NCBI GenBank assembly: GCA_031282485.1
Contig: JAITDQ010000310.1
Location: forward strand, 1 to 7,188
Direction of reading: 5' to 3'
Origin: Tannerella sp.
GTDB lineage: Bacteria; Bacteroidota; Bacteroidia; Bacteroidales; Tannerellaceae
Length of the DNA stretch: 7,188 bases
Under the pieces are notes generated by a model that was not told the DNA's origin, made no database searches, and was given only the letters and a program-made list of their open reading frames with translations. The position numbers were made by a program, and so were the translations under genes. This document shows positions 1-7,166 of this stretch, piece after piece (positions within the stretch are counted from its first letter, which is position 1; each line of letters begins with the position of its first letter).

Positions 1-384
1 ATGTTTAAGTATGTTGAGACATTTACTGTTGGGACGAATGAATGGGAACTGGTGCAGGGCGGTCCGGACGAGTTCGGCACGTACTTCAGGAAAGAAATTC
101 TTTTACCCGAACTTGACGAATTTATATATAATAACGGTCATGTGCTGTGTTACATTTTTGACAGGGTAGACGGTATGGAGGTGCAGTCTAATTTGCCTTA
201 TATTAAACCTTTCGGAGATATTATCAATGGTAAGGAGTATTTCTGGAGCGAGACGTATTCATACGATTTTGTGCCGGGCAACAAATCCGGGGCAGGGTCT
301 GTTATGATTTATGTCAAGTATAGTGATTTTATTACTTCCTTACGTCCCGGAACCTGGAAATTCCGCATTGTCCTGAATTATTAA
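1..384 (+). CDS. Hypothetical Bacteroidales surface/lipoprotein-like protein, probably 5'-truncated by the window edge
   Basis: The frame is open from base 1 (an ATG) to the TAA at 382-384 and gives 127 residues. I do not know its function. The segment is soluble, rich in aromatic and beta-type residues (WELV, TYFRKE, YNNGHVLCYIF, YSYDFVPG), and has no membrane segment. It ends in a W-K-F-R-I-V-L-x-Y pattern. From memory, small Bacteroidales lipoproteins have a similar C-terminal half, with a DW/EW strand early and an F-R-x-x-L-x-Y end, preceded by a signal peptide and lipobox Cys. No signal peptide is visible here, so the true start may lie upstream and the ATG at base 1 may be an internal Met. 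If 1 is the real start, the protein would be cytoplasmic, which fits the composition less well. Its stop directly abuts the next start at 385 with no spacer, suggesting co-transcription. The reading frame is convincing; the start and role are not. Confidence 0.6.
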   Translation: MFKYVETFTVGTNEWELVQGGPDEFGTYFRKEILLPELDEFIYNNGHVLCYIFDRVDGMEVQSNLPYIKPFGDIINGKEYFWSETYSYDFVPGNKSGAGSVMIYVKYSDFITSLRPGTWKFRIVLNY

Positions 385-1980
385 ATGGAAAACAGCGTTT
401 TTTTTGAAATGGTGGCCAAAACCCTCTACGGGCTGGAGGATATTTTGGCGGAAGAGCTTACTGCGCTCGGAGCGGAGAATGTTGAGACGGGTAAACGAAT
501 GGTTTCGTTCACCGGCGACAGGAGGATGCTTTATAAAGCCAATTTTTGTTGCCGTACGGCATTAAGGATTCTGAAACCTGTTTGTCATTTCGAGGCGGAT
601 AATGCGGATACGGTTTACCGGGAAGTTAAAGGTATTGAATGGGACAGGTTTCTGTCGCTTGACAAGACATTTGCGGTTGATGCCGTTGTGTACTCCGAGA
701 ATTTTAATCATTCAAAGTTTGTTGCCTATCGTGTAAAGGATGCGATTGCCGATTATTTTAATGATAAATACGGGAAGCGTCCTTCCGTAAGGGTTAATAA
801 TCCGGATCTTTATGTGAACATCCATATTTCCCATAATGAATGTACCGTTTCGCTCGACAGTTCGGGCGAGAGTCTGCATAAACGCGGTTATCGCGTCAGT
901 CAGGTTGATGCGCCGCTTAATGAGACGCTTGCGGCCGGTATGATTCTTAGAACGGGCTGGCGCGGAGAGTCTAATTTCGTTGATCCGATGTGCGGGTCGG
1001 GTACGCTGCTTATTGAAGCGGCAATGATCGCCTTGAATATCCCTCCGGGCGTCTGCCGCAAGGAGTATGCGTTTGAACGGTGGCCTGATTTTGACAGGGA
1101 TTTGCTCGATGAGATATATAATGACGAATCGGGGGAACGTGAATTTAATTTTAAGTGCTACGGTTCCGATATTTCCCCGCTGGCGGTGGAAAAAGCCGGG
1201 AAGAATATACGCAGCGCCGGCCTTTCGAAGTATATCGAACTTAAAATCATGCCTTTTCAGCAATACGCCGACGCCCCGAAACCGGGAATACTCGTGATGA
1301 ATCCTCCGTACGGCGAACGTATCTCGGCGAATGACATCCTTGACCTGTACGCCATGATAGGCGAACGCCTGAAACATGTTTTTATGGGATATAACGCATG
1401 GATATTGAGTTATAAGGAAGAATGTTTCGACAGTACGGGCTTGCGTCCCAAGCATAAAATCAAAATGATGAACGGCGATCTGGAGTGCGAATTCCGCTGT
1501 TACGAACTGGTCGAAGGGAAGAATAAAGATTATAAGAGAGAACTGAAGCTCAGCGAAAATCAGCAAAATTACAAACGGGTTGAATACGACGCACGACGGG
1601 ATGAACGCGGAGGGCGTCAGGCGAAAGACGATAATCCGCATAACCGCTATGACGAAAGGAAGCCCGGACGCCGTATTAACGACGGACGAAGCGAACGTTT
1701 TGATGAGCGTAAAAGACCGGACGAACGGCGCAGAACGAATGAACATGAACGGTACGCAGGGCATAAGCCGAAAGATGAAACCTTCCGGAAAAAGTATGAT
1801 GAAACCCCGTCATTCAGGAATAAAAAATTTGCGGAGGAAAGAATAGCCGGCAAAAGTCCCGAATCATCTAACGGAAACAAAAAACTCTATCCGAAGAACA
1901 GGAAACCCTACGGCAGCAGGGACGACAAACCGCATGACCGGAATCACAAATCTCAAAAAAATATGAACGATGAGGATTAA
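385..1980 (+). CDS. rlmL: THUMP-domain class I SAM-dependent rRNA methyltransferase (RlmL-type, 23S rRNA guanine-N2)
   Basis: A 531-residue cytoplasmic enzyme expected to move a methyl group from SAM to the N2 of a guanine in 23S rRNA; the E. coli RlmL N-terminal half makes m2G2445. The N-terminal part (about 1-60, MVAKTLYGLEDILAEEL) and a THUMP RNA-binding region (about 60-165) lead into a Rossmann methyltransferase domain. That domain has motif I DPMCGSGT at 200-207, an acidic residue D262 in GSDISP, and the catalytic NPPYGER at 306-312, the N-P-P-Y signature of exocyclic-amine methyltransferases. The catalytic core ends near residue 376. Unlike E. coli RlmL/K there is no second methyltransferase half. 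Instead, about 155 residues rich in Arg, Lys, Asp, Glu and Asn follow, probably disordered and perhaps RNA-binding. ATG 385 follows the previous stop directly; Met10 (412) is a weaker alternative because family members start just ahead of this motif. The 3' end overlaps the peptidase gene by 11 bp. The methyltransferase call is strong; the exact target base is inferred. Confidence 0.93.
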   Translation: MENSVFFEMVAKTLYGLEDILAEELTALGAENVETGKRMVSFTGDRRMLYKANFCCRTALRILKPVCHFEADNADTVYREVKGIEWDRFLSLDKTFAVDAVVYSENFNHSKFVAYRVKDAIADYFNDKYGKRPSVRVNNPDLYVNIHISHNECTVSLDSSGESLHKRGYRVSQVDAPLNETLAAGMILRTGWRGESNFVDPMCGSGTLLIEAAMIALNIPPGVCRKEYAFERWPDFDRDLLDEIYNDESGEREFNFKCYGSDISPLAVEKAGKNIRSAGLSKYIELKIMPFQQYADAPKPGILVMNPPYGERISANDILDLYAMIGERLKHVFMGYNAWILSYKEECFDSTGLRPKHKIKMMNGDLECEFRCYELVEGKNKDYKRELKLSENQQNYKRVEYDARRDERGGRQAKDDNPHNRYDERKPGRRINDGRSERFDERKRPDERRRTNEHERYAGHKPKDETFRKKYDETPSFRNKKFAEERIAGKSPESSNGNKKLYPKNRKPYGSRDDKPHDRNHKSQKNMNDED

Positions 1981-4156
1981 AAGTTTTTTACTGATACTGA
2001 GCGTGCTGTTGCCCGTGTCGGCCGTCATGGCGCAGAAGAAGGAGCTTACCATTCAGGACCTTGTTCCCGGCGGGAAAAACAGTTACCGTTTTGTACCTCA
2101 GTCCGCAGGGCAACTGCAATGGTGTGGCGACGAATATATTTACGTCAAAGGGGATAGCCTGCTGGCGGCTTTGCCTGCGGATAAAGAGGAACGTGTGGCT
2201 TTTACAAGGGAACAGTTGAATGAAACGCTTGCAGCGGCCGGACTTCCGCCCGTCGGTTTCATGCCTTATTTTTTTGTGCCGGATAACAGGAAAGCGGTGA
2301 TTGCATTTGTATATGGGAATAATCGCGTCCATTATGATCCGAAAAAGCATGAGATAGTCGCCAATTATGTTTTGGACGGGGACGGCAGCCGTTGGGAATA
2401 TGATAAAACGAACGGGAATATTGCATTCACTAAAGAAAATAATGTATATATCGTCACACCCGGCGGAAAGACGGAAACCGTGACCGACGAAACGGATAAA
2501 GGTATCGTTTGCGGGACGTCGGTGCATCAGAATGAATTTGGCATACACAAAGGGTTATTCTGGTCTCCCAAAGGCAGCGCCCTTGCCTTTTACCGTATGG
2601 ATGAAACAATGGTGACGGACTATCCCGTCGTTAATGTAAATGAACGGGTGGCTAAGGTCGAACCGTTTAAATATCCCATGGCAGGGATGAAAAGCCATGA
2701 GGTGACGGTTGGCGTCTACCGTCTGTCCGATAAACAGACCGTATGGCTGAAGACCGGTTTGCCGAAAGAGAAATATCTCACAAATATAGCGTGGAGTCCC
2801 GATGAAAAGAGCCTTTATATCGCAGAATTGAACCGGGGACAGGACACATGCCGGCTGGTACGCTACAATGCGGAAACGGGTGAGCGTGAAATGGAACTGT
2901 TTGTCGAAACAAATGCGCGTTATGTGGAACCTCTGCAGCCCGTTCTTTTCCTTCCCGGTAACCCGCAGCAGTTTATCTGGCAAAGCCGTCGCGACGGATA
3001 TAATCATCTTTATCTGTACGATACGGACGGCCGGATGATAAGGCAGTTGACATCCGGCAAATGGCTTGTGAAAAATGTGTCCGGCTTTGACGAAAAGGGT
3101 ACGACCCTGTTTTTTACGGCTACGGCGCCCCGGGACGTCCGCTCGGCGGAAGAAGGCAGTCCACTTGAGACTTACGCATGGCAGTCGGACATAAAGACCG
3201 GCAAGCGTAAATGTTTAAATATCAAAACGGGCGTTCACAGTGTCAGCCTGAGCGCTTCCGCTGCGTACGTGCTGGATTACACCTCCTCGCCGTCGATACC
3301 CCGTGATATAGATATAATCAGCGTGAAGGACGTCCGTGAAGTCAAGTCGCTCTTATCGGCAAAAAATCCTTTCGAAGGTTATCGTATGCCGGATATGGAA
3401 ACAGGAACGATTACGGCCGCCGACGGCAAAACAAAACTGTATTATCGTTTGATAACGCCACCTGATATGGATGCGACGAAGAAATATCCCGTGATTGTCT
3501 ATGTTTACGGCGGCCCTCACGCACAATTGGTCACCGGAGGATGGCTGAACGGTGCGGGCGGCTGGGATTTGTATATGGCGTGTAAAGGATATATTATGTT
3601 TTCAATTGATAATCGCGGGTCTGCCAACCGGGGATTTGAGTTCGAAAGCGTTATACACCGTCATCTCGGCGAGGTGGAAATGGCTGACCAGATGAAGGGA
3701 GTGGAATTTCTGAAATCCCTGCCCTGTGTCGATCCGGAACGTATCGGCGTACATGGCTGGAGTTACGGAGGTTTTATGACGACGAACCTGATGCTTACTC
3801 ATCCGGATGTTTTCAAAGCCGGCGTTGCGGGAGGGCCGGTTATCGACTGGCGCCGTTATGAGATTATGTATGGCGAACGTTACATGGATCACCCGGAAGA
3901 AAATGCGGAAGGATATAAAAACTCCTGTTTATTGAACAAAGCGGCAAACCTGACGGGAAAGTTACTGCTGATTCACGGCAGTGTCGATCCCGTTGTTGTG
4001 TGGCAGCACAGTTTGCTGTTTGTCGAGGCCTGTGTCGAGGCCGGGACATTTCCCGATTATTTCGTTTATCCCGGTCATCCGCATAATGTTACCGGAAAAG
4101 ACCGTCCGCATCTTTATGAAAAGATTACGAGGTATTTTGATGATTTTCTCAAGTGA
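1970..4156 (+). CDS. S9 family (DPP IV-type) secreted serine peptidase
   Basis: A 728-residue exopeptidase-type serine protease expected to release N-terminal di- or tripeptides, often after Pro or Ala, in the periplasm. Residues 1-21 form a Sec signal peptide: RIK, a hydrophobic stretch, then VMA-Q as a likely signal peptidase I site, with no lipobox Cys. Residues of about 90-470 fit the DPP IV N-terminal beta-propeller, including FYRMDE with E212 as a candidate ligand for the substrate amino terminus. Residues of about 490-728 are the alpha/beta-hydrolase domain. Y513 in YGGPH is the likely oxyanion-hole tyrosine, and the triad is S598 in GWSYGG, D673 in GSVDPVV and H705 in GHPHNV. The spacing resembles human DPP4 (S630/D708/H740). 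Length is normal and the frame intact. The ATG at 1970 lies inside the end of the methyltransferase gene, and the signal peptide right after it supports this start. Exact specificity (DPP IV, prolyl tripeptidyl peptidase or other) cannot be settled from sequence alone. Confidence 0.93.
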   Translation: MRIKSFLLILSVLLPVSAVMAQKKELTIQDLVPGGKNSYRFVPQSAGQLQWCGDEYIYVKGDSLLAALPADKEERVAFTREQLNETLAAAGLPPVGFMPYFFVPDNRKAVIAFVYGNNRVHYDPKKHEIVANYVLDGDGSRWEYDKTNGNIAFTKENNVYIVTPGGKTETVTDETDKGIVCGTSVHQNEFGIHKGLFWSPKGSALAFYRMDETMVTDYPVVNVNERVAKVEPFKYPMAGMKSHEVTVGVYRLSDKQTVWLKTGLPKEKYLTNIAWSPDEKSLYIAELNRGQDTCRLVRYNAETGEREMELFVETNARYVEPLQPVLFLPGNPQQFIWQSRRDGYNHLYLYDTDGRMIRQLTSGKWLVKNVSGFDEKGTTLFFTATAPRDVRSAEEGSPLETYAWQSDIKTGKRKCLNIKTGVHSVSLSASAAYVLDYTSSPSIPRDIDIISVKDVREVKSLLSAKNPFEGYRMPDMETGTITAADGKTKLYYRLITPPDMDATKKYPVIVYVYGGPHAQLVTGGWLNGAGGWDLYMACKGYIMFSIDNRGSANRGFEFESVIHRHLGEVEMADQMKGVEFLKSLPCVDPERIGVHGWSYGGFMTTNLMLTHPDVFKAGVAGGPVIDWRRYEIMYGERYMDHPEENAEGYKNSCLLNKAANLTGKLLLIHGSVDPVVVWQHSLLFVEACVEAGTFPDYFVYPGHPHNVTGKDRPHLYEKITRYFDDFLK

Positions 4157-4186
4157 TGATTTTTTTTAATTTATAAATAGATAGGA

Positions 4187-5458
4187 ATGAATATTTTGTT
4201 ATTAGGTTCGGGAGGGCGCGAGCATGCAATGGCATGGAAGATCGCGCAAAGCCCGAAAACCGGCCGGCTGTATATTGCGCCGGGTAATGCCGGAACATCT
4301 GCCGCAGGTACAAATGTCGACATAAAAGTGAATGATTTTCCCGGAATCAGGGAGTTTGTGCTTGGAAATGAAATTGACATGGTCGTTGTAGGGCCTGAAG
4401 ACCCGCTGGTTAATGGGATATATGATTTTTTTAAGGCGGATGAAGCGCTGTGTGATGTTCCTGTGATAGGGCCGAGCCGGTTAGGCGCGCGTCTTGAAGG
4501 GAGCAAGGATTTTGCAAAGGCTTTCATGATGCGTCATCATATTCCTACCGCACGGTATAAGAGTTTTACCGCCGGACAACTTGACGAAGGTATCGCATTT
4601 CTCGGCACACTGAAGGCGCCTTATGTGTTGAAAGCGGACGGACTGGCTGCCGGCAAGGGCGTGCTTATCATAGATTCGCCGGAAGAGGCGGCCGTCGAGC
4701 TGGAGAATATGCTGCAAGGCATGTTCGGCGATGCGAGCCGTACGGTTGTGATCGAAGAATTTCTGGCGGGCGTGGAATGTTCGGTTTTTGTCGTAACGGA
4801 CGGTAGAGATTATAAAGTGCTGCCGGTAGCAAAGGATTATAAACGTGTCGGCGAGGGGAATACCGGCTTGAATACGGGAGGTATGGGCGCCGTTTCGCCT
4901 GTCCCTTTTGCGGATGAGGCGTTTATGCAAAAAGTAGACGAACGTATTATCCGTCCGACAGTCAACGGACTGAGGGAAGAAGGGATAGATTATAAAGGTT
5001 TTATTTTCCTGGGTCTTATAAACGTTGAGGGGGAACCTGTGGTTATCGAATATAACTGCCGGATGGGCGACCCGGAAACGGAGGTTGTGATGTTGCGCAT
5101 ACAGAGCGACCTTGTTGACCTGCTTGAGGGTGTCGCCCGGGGTGATCTCGGAGAACGGGAGTTGCGGGAAGACCCGCGCACGGCCGTAACCGTCATGCTT
5201 GTCAGCGGAGGTTATCCGGAAGCTTACGAGAAGGGAAAAGAGATAAGCGGACTGGAGAATGTGCCGCCGGAAAGCGTGGTTTTTCATGCCGGGACGACGA
5301 TGAAGGACGGTAAGATTTATACGGCCGGCGGACGTGTTCTTGCGGTCAGCTCGTATGGCGCGACTAAAGAGGAAGCGCTGTCCGTATCGTTCAGAGGAGC
5401 CGGTGCAATACGGTTTGATAAGAAATATTTCCGTAGTGACATCGGTTTTGATATTTGA
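4187..5458 (+). CDS. purD: Phosphoribosylamine-glycine ligase (GAR synthetase)
   Basis: A 423-residue cytoplasmic ATP-grasp enzyme of de novo purine synthesis. It joins 5-phosphoribosylamine and glycine using ATP to make glycinamide ribonucleotide. The N-terminal domain begins with GSGGREH at 7-13 and includes [10 protein letters not shown]. The ATP-grasp part contains [11 protein letters not shown] at 149-159 (nucleotide-binding lysines and glycine-rich loop), EEFLAGVE at 190-197, the [10 protein letters not shown] stretch, and the family signature [12 protein letters not shown] at 288-299, where E288 and N290 are the expected Mg ligands. A C-terminal domain with [13 protein letters not shown] and [10 protein letters not shown] completes it. 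Length is close to the roughly 430 residues usual for the family, and no key motif is missing. The ATG at 4187 follows a 30-bp AT-rich gap; an AGGA abuts the start and is too close to act as a normal Shine-Dalgarno site, as is common in Bacteroidetes. No PUR-box or riboswitch is visible. No other pur gene is adjacent. Confidence 0.98.
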   Translation: MNILLLGSGGREHAMAWKIAQSPKTGRLYIAPGNAGTSAAGTNVDIKVNDFPGIREFVLGNEIDMVVVGPEDPLVNGIYDFFKADEALCDVPVIGPSRLGARLEGSKDFAKAFMMRHHIPTARYKSFTAGQLDEGIAFLGTLKAPYVLKADGLAAGKGVLIIDSPEEAAVELENMLQGMFGDASRTVVIEEFLAGVECSVFVVTDGRDYKVLPVAKDYKRVGEGNTGLNTGGMGAVSPVPFADEAFMQKVDERIIRPTVNGLREEGIDYKGFIFLGLINVEGEPVVIEYNCRMGDPETEVVMLRIQSDLVDLLEGVARGDLGERELREDPRTAVTVMLVSGGYPEAYEKGKEISGLENVPPESVVFHAGTTMKDGKIYTAGGRVLAVSSYGATKEEALSVSFRGAGAIRFDKKYFRSDIGFDI

Positions 5459-5518
5459 TTTTGAGGTTGGGTTATGCCCTCCTGATCGTTAGTATCGAAA
5501 AAACAGACACAGGTAAAT

Positions 5519-6526
5519 ATGAGTTATCGTGTTACGGATAAACAGTTGAGATCATTGTCGGACAGCCGGCTGTCGATGATGTTGACCGTTGCGGCCTGTT
5601 TACTGTGCTGGGTTTTATGCTATGAATATTCAACCGGTTTTTCTTCGGAGACGGACGACACGACAATGCCTTTATGGGCGCTTGCCGGCCGGTTTTTTAA
5701 TAACAGGCTGTTTGCTTATTCGGCCGGTTTGTTTATGGCAGTAACCGTTTCCTGTGTGATACAGCGTGTGTGTGATATGGAAATGCTTATCGGGAAGCGT
5801 ACGCGCTTGCCGTTCATGCTGTTATTGTTATTGATAAGTACGAATGTGGAGGTGCTGCCGGTGAAAGAAGTTACAATCGTTTCGGTGTGTCTTGTGTTTG
5901 CACTTTATGGATTTTTCAAATCATATCAGTCTCCCGAGGCAACCGGAATTTTTTTCAATATGGGTGTGTTAACGGGTTTCGCGGGTTTGTTTATGCCACA
6001 GATATTGTGGTTTATCCCGCTTTTGTGGATGGGTATGTACCGTTTTCGTTCGTTGAAGTTAAGGAGTTTTATGGCTTTGCTCACCGGAGTGTTTATCGTC
6101 TATTGGATTGTAAGTGCATGGTGTATGTGGAAGCATGATTATGATATGTTTGTATCTTTATATAAGGGGTTGGCGAATTTTAAAATTTTATCGGCGGAAA
6201 CGTTTCAATATTACCGGACAGGTTTGTATGTCTTCATTTTATTGTTTATACTGTCATTTTTTCATGTCAGGATGAATGTGCCGAATAGCGGCGTACGTAT
6301 ACGTCGGACTTTGTCCTTTTTGCTTGATATGTCTGTCTGGTTATTGATTCTGATATTGTTATACGGAGAGGATTCGGATTCGCTCCGGATGTTATTATAT
6401 ATTCCTTCGTCTGTACTGATCGCATATTTTCTGGAAAATATCCGGCGCAGACTTCGTTTTGTCCTGTATTATCTGATGCTGCTGAGCTGGCTGGCGTCTT
6501 TTATGTTACGTTTATGGAATTTTTGA
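5519..6526 (+). CDS. Conserved Bacteroidales polytopic membrane protein of unknown function
   Basis: A 335-residue inner-membrane protein with 10-11 likely membrane segments, at about 18-36, 64-83, 97-114, 118-136, 143-159, 160-175, 182-205, 232-252, 268-285, 291-307 and 313-333. Short basic loops (GKRTR 92-96, YRFRSLKLRS 174-183, RIRR 260-263, NIRRRLR 307-313) hint at the cytoplasmic side. I recognise no catalytic motif. From memory, Bacteroides species have a similarly sized protein after purD with the same central pattern: a F-P-Q segment, then G-x-Y-x-F-x-S-L-x-L-R-S-F, here at 158-184. It therefore looks like an orthologue of an uncharacterised order-specific family. Its topology recalls multi-TM families such as DUF6427, but I cannot confirm membership. 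The start at ATG 5519 follows a 60-bp gap after purD. The 3' end overlaps the next gene by 13 bp, which suggests translational coupling and perhaps a joint job with that membrane protein. The gene call is strong; the function is unknown. Confidence 0.85.
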   Translation: MSYRVTDKQLRSLSDSRLSMMLTVAACLLCWVLCYEYSTGFSSETDDTTMPLWALAGRFFNNRLFAYSAGLFMAVTVSCVIQRVCDMEMLIGKRTRLPFMLLLLLISTNVEVLPVKEVTIVSVCLVFALYGFFKSYQSPEATGIFFNMGVLTGFAGLFMPQILWFIPLLWMGMYRFRSLKLRSFMALLTGVFIVYWIVSAWCMWKHDYDMFVSLYKGLANFKILSAETFQYYRTGLYVFILLFILSFFHVRMNVPNSGVRIRRTLSFLLDMSVWLLILILLYGEDSDSLRMLLYIPSSVLIAYFLENIRRRLRFVLYYLMLLSWLASFMLRLWNF

Positions 6527-6966
6527 TAGAATACGGTTATGTGGGTGTTTTTATAGCGTCGTTTCTTGCTGCGACGGTCTTGCCGTTCAGTTCGGAAATC
6601 GTGCTGACCGGCGTGCTGCTGGGCGGAGCGTCTTACTGGCCGTGTATGATTGCGGCCGGTACGGGTAATTTTCTCGGAGGGATGACGTGTTACTGGCTGG
6701 GTATGTGTGGTAAGACGGAATGGATAAAAAAATATCTGCGTCTTGATATAAACAAGCTGGAACGTGTTCGGATGCGGATAAAGAATAAAGGTTCGTGGAT
6801 AGGATTTTTTGTTTTTTTGCCCGGTATAGGCGATTTTATTGCCGTCGCACTTGGTTTTATGCGGGCTAATGTCTGGATCGTTGCCGTGTCGATGCTTGTA
6901 GGAAAAGTTTTGCGCTACTGGGTTTGGATGGAGCTGGTTTATAAAGTGCAGGATATTGTTAAGTAA
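6514..6966 (+). CDS. YqaA-type VTT-domain (DedA superfamily) small inner-membrane protein
   Basis: A 150-residue membrane protein of the VTT/SNARE-associated superfamily, closest to the short E. coli YqaA type. Visible features are SFLAATVLPFSSEIVL at 16-31 (matching the YqaA pattern S-F-L-x-A-T-x-L-P-x-x-S-E-x-V-L), the re-entrant-loop-like GNFLGGMTCYWLG at 51-63, a basic linker at about 67-93, FLPGIGDFIAVALGFMR at 101-117 (YqaA: P-x-x-G-D-x-x-x-x-x-A-G-x-x-R), and GKVLRYWVW at 130-138. E28, D107 and R117 are the charged residues held in the membrane part. DedA relatives include flippases for undecaprenyl phosphate and phosphatidylethanolamine; the substrate of YqaA-type proteins is unknown to me, so a lipid-transport role is only an inference. 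The ATG at 6514 is 10 bases before the TGA of the upstream gene, so translation is likely coupled. Length is normal for the short type. A palindromic repeat cluster begins 5 bases after the stop. Confidence 0.88.
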   Translation: MEFLIEYGYVGVFIASFLAATVLPFSSEIVLTGVLLGGASYWPCMIAAGTGNFLGGMTCYWLGMCGKTEWIKKYLRLDINKLERVRMRIKNKGSWIGFFVFLPGIGDFIAVALGFMRANVWIVAVSMLVGKVLRYWVWMELVYKVQDIVK

Positions 6967-6985
6967 TGGAAGGGCTGAAAGCCCG

Positions 6986-7013
6986 ATAATCAATAGCGCA
7001 GGGCAACGCCCTG
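6986..7013 (+). repeat. Left arm of outer inverted repeat (28 nt)
   Basis: The 28 bases match the reverse complement of 7119-7146 at 27 positions; the only difference is T6994 against C in the other arm. The arm starts with ATAATCAA and ends with GGGCAACGCCCTG. The arms are separated by 105 bases that contain the inner inverted repeat. Confidence 0.9.
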
Positions 7014-7015
7014 CG
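6997..7015 (+). other. Perfect 8-bp hairpin with 3-nt loop
   Basis: CGCAGGGC (6997-7004), loop AAC, then GCCCTGCG (7008-7015) form a perfect GC-rich stem. It lies about 30 bases after the stop of the YqaA-type gene. No T-run follows, so it is not a classical intrinsic terminator; it could protect the mRNA 3' end or slow transcription. It is one of the hairpins of the repeat cluster. Confidence 0.75.
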
Positions 7016-7040
7016 AACAGGAAGCCACCCCGTTCATCAA

Positions 7041-7093
7041 GCCCTGAAGGGGCGTAATCAAATGAAACAGGACGGATTACGCCCCGTTAGGGC
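7041..7093. repeat. Inner inverted repeat, long hairpin with 15-nt loop
   Basis: Bases 7041-7059 (GCCCTGAAGGGGCGTAATC) pair with 7075-7093 at 17 of 19 positions, with a 15-base loop at 7060-7074. Each arm can instead fold on itself as a short hairpin (GCCCT-gaa-GGGGC at 7041-7053; GCCCC-gtt-AGGGC at 7081-7093), so two alternative structures exist. Confidence 0.85.
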
Positions 7094-7118
7094 TTAGTGG
7101 CGATATACGTTTCCCACA

Positions 7119-7146
7119 CAGGGCGTTGCCCTGCGCTGTTGATTAT
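7119..7146 (-). repeat. Right arm of outer inverted repeat (28 nt)
   Basis: This is the partner of 6986-7013 in opposite orientation, with 27 of 28 positions matching. Beyond it (7147-7159) lies a further mini-hairpin that mirrors the one at 6972-6984, so similarity extends outward with base changes. Confidence 0.9.
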
Positions 7147-7166
7147 GCCCTTTCAGGGCACTTTTG
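7146..7166 (+). terminator. Weak possible terminator-like hairpin at the end of the repeat cluster
   Basis: T-GCCCT (7146-7151), loop TTC, and AGGGC-A (7155-7160) form a 6-bp stem, followed by CTTTTG with only four T. Both the stem and the T-run are short. It may end transcription coming from the upstream gene cluster, but it is also simply copy 4 of the repeat unit, so the terminator role is a low-confidence guess. Confidence 0.25.

Noticed and set aside
712..1764. A 350-codon open frame on the minus strand inside the methyltransferase gene
   Set aside because: It is fully antisense to a gene with clear family motifs. Its translation has no recognisable domain and an odd composition, and it probably stays open because of codon bias on the + strand.
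1988..3007. Two minus-strand open frames (186 and 150 codons) inside the peptidase gene
   Set aside because: Both are covered by the conserved peptidase frame and show no domain or plausible start context.
4021..4044. A 12-bp tandem duplication (TGTCGAGGCCTG, then TGTCGAGGCCGG)
   Set aside because: It encodes VEAC-VEAG, which fits the normal helix expected in S9 peptidases just before the catalytic His strand. It is too short and too well explained by the protein.
4157..4186. AT-rich gap before purD as a terminator or promoter
   Set aside because: There is a run of eight T but no stable stem before it, and no match to the Bacteroides -7 box TAnnTTTG. It is more likely just an unstructured translation-start region.
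4481..5287. A 268-codon open frame on the minus strand inside purD
   Set aside because: It is antisense to a textbook purD. The product is rich in His, Arg and Phe without any known motif, typical of a shadow frame.
5459..5518. 60-bp gap between purD and the membrane protein as a promoter or riboswitch
   Set aside because: Only a 3-bp GGG/CCC pairing and a poor TAGTATCG match to the -7 box are present. It is too short for a riboswitch. A promoter here cannot be excluded but is not supported.
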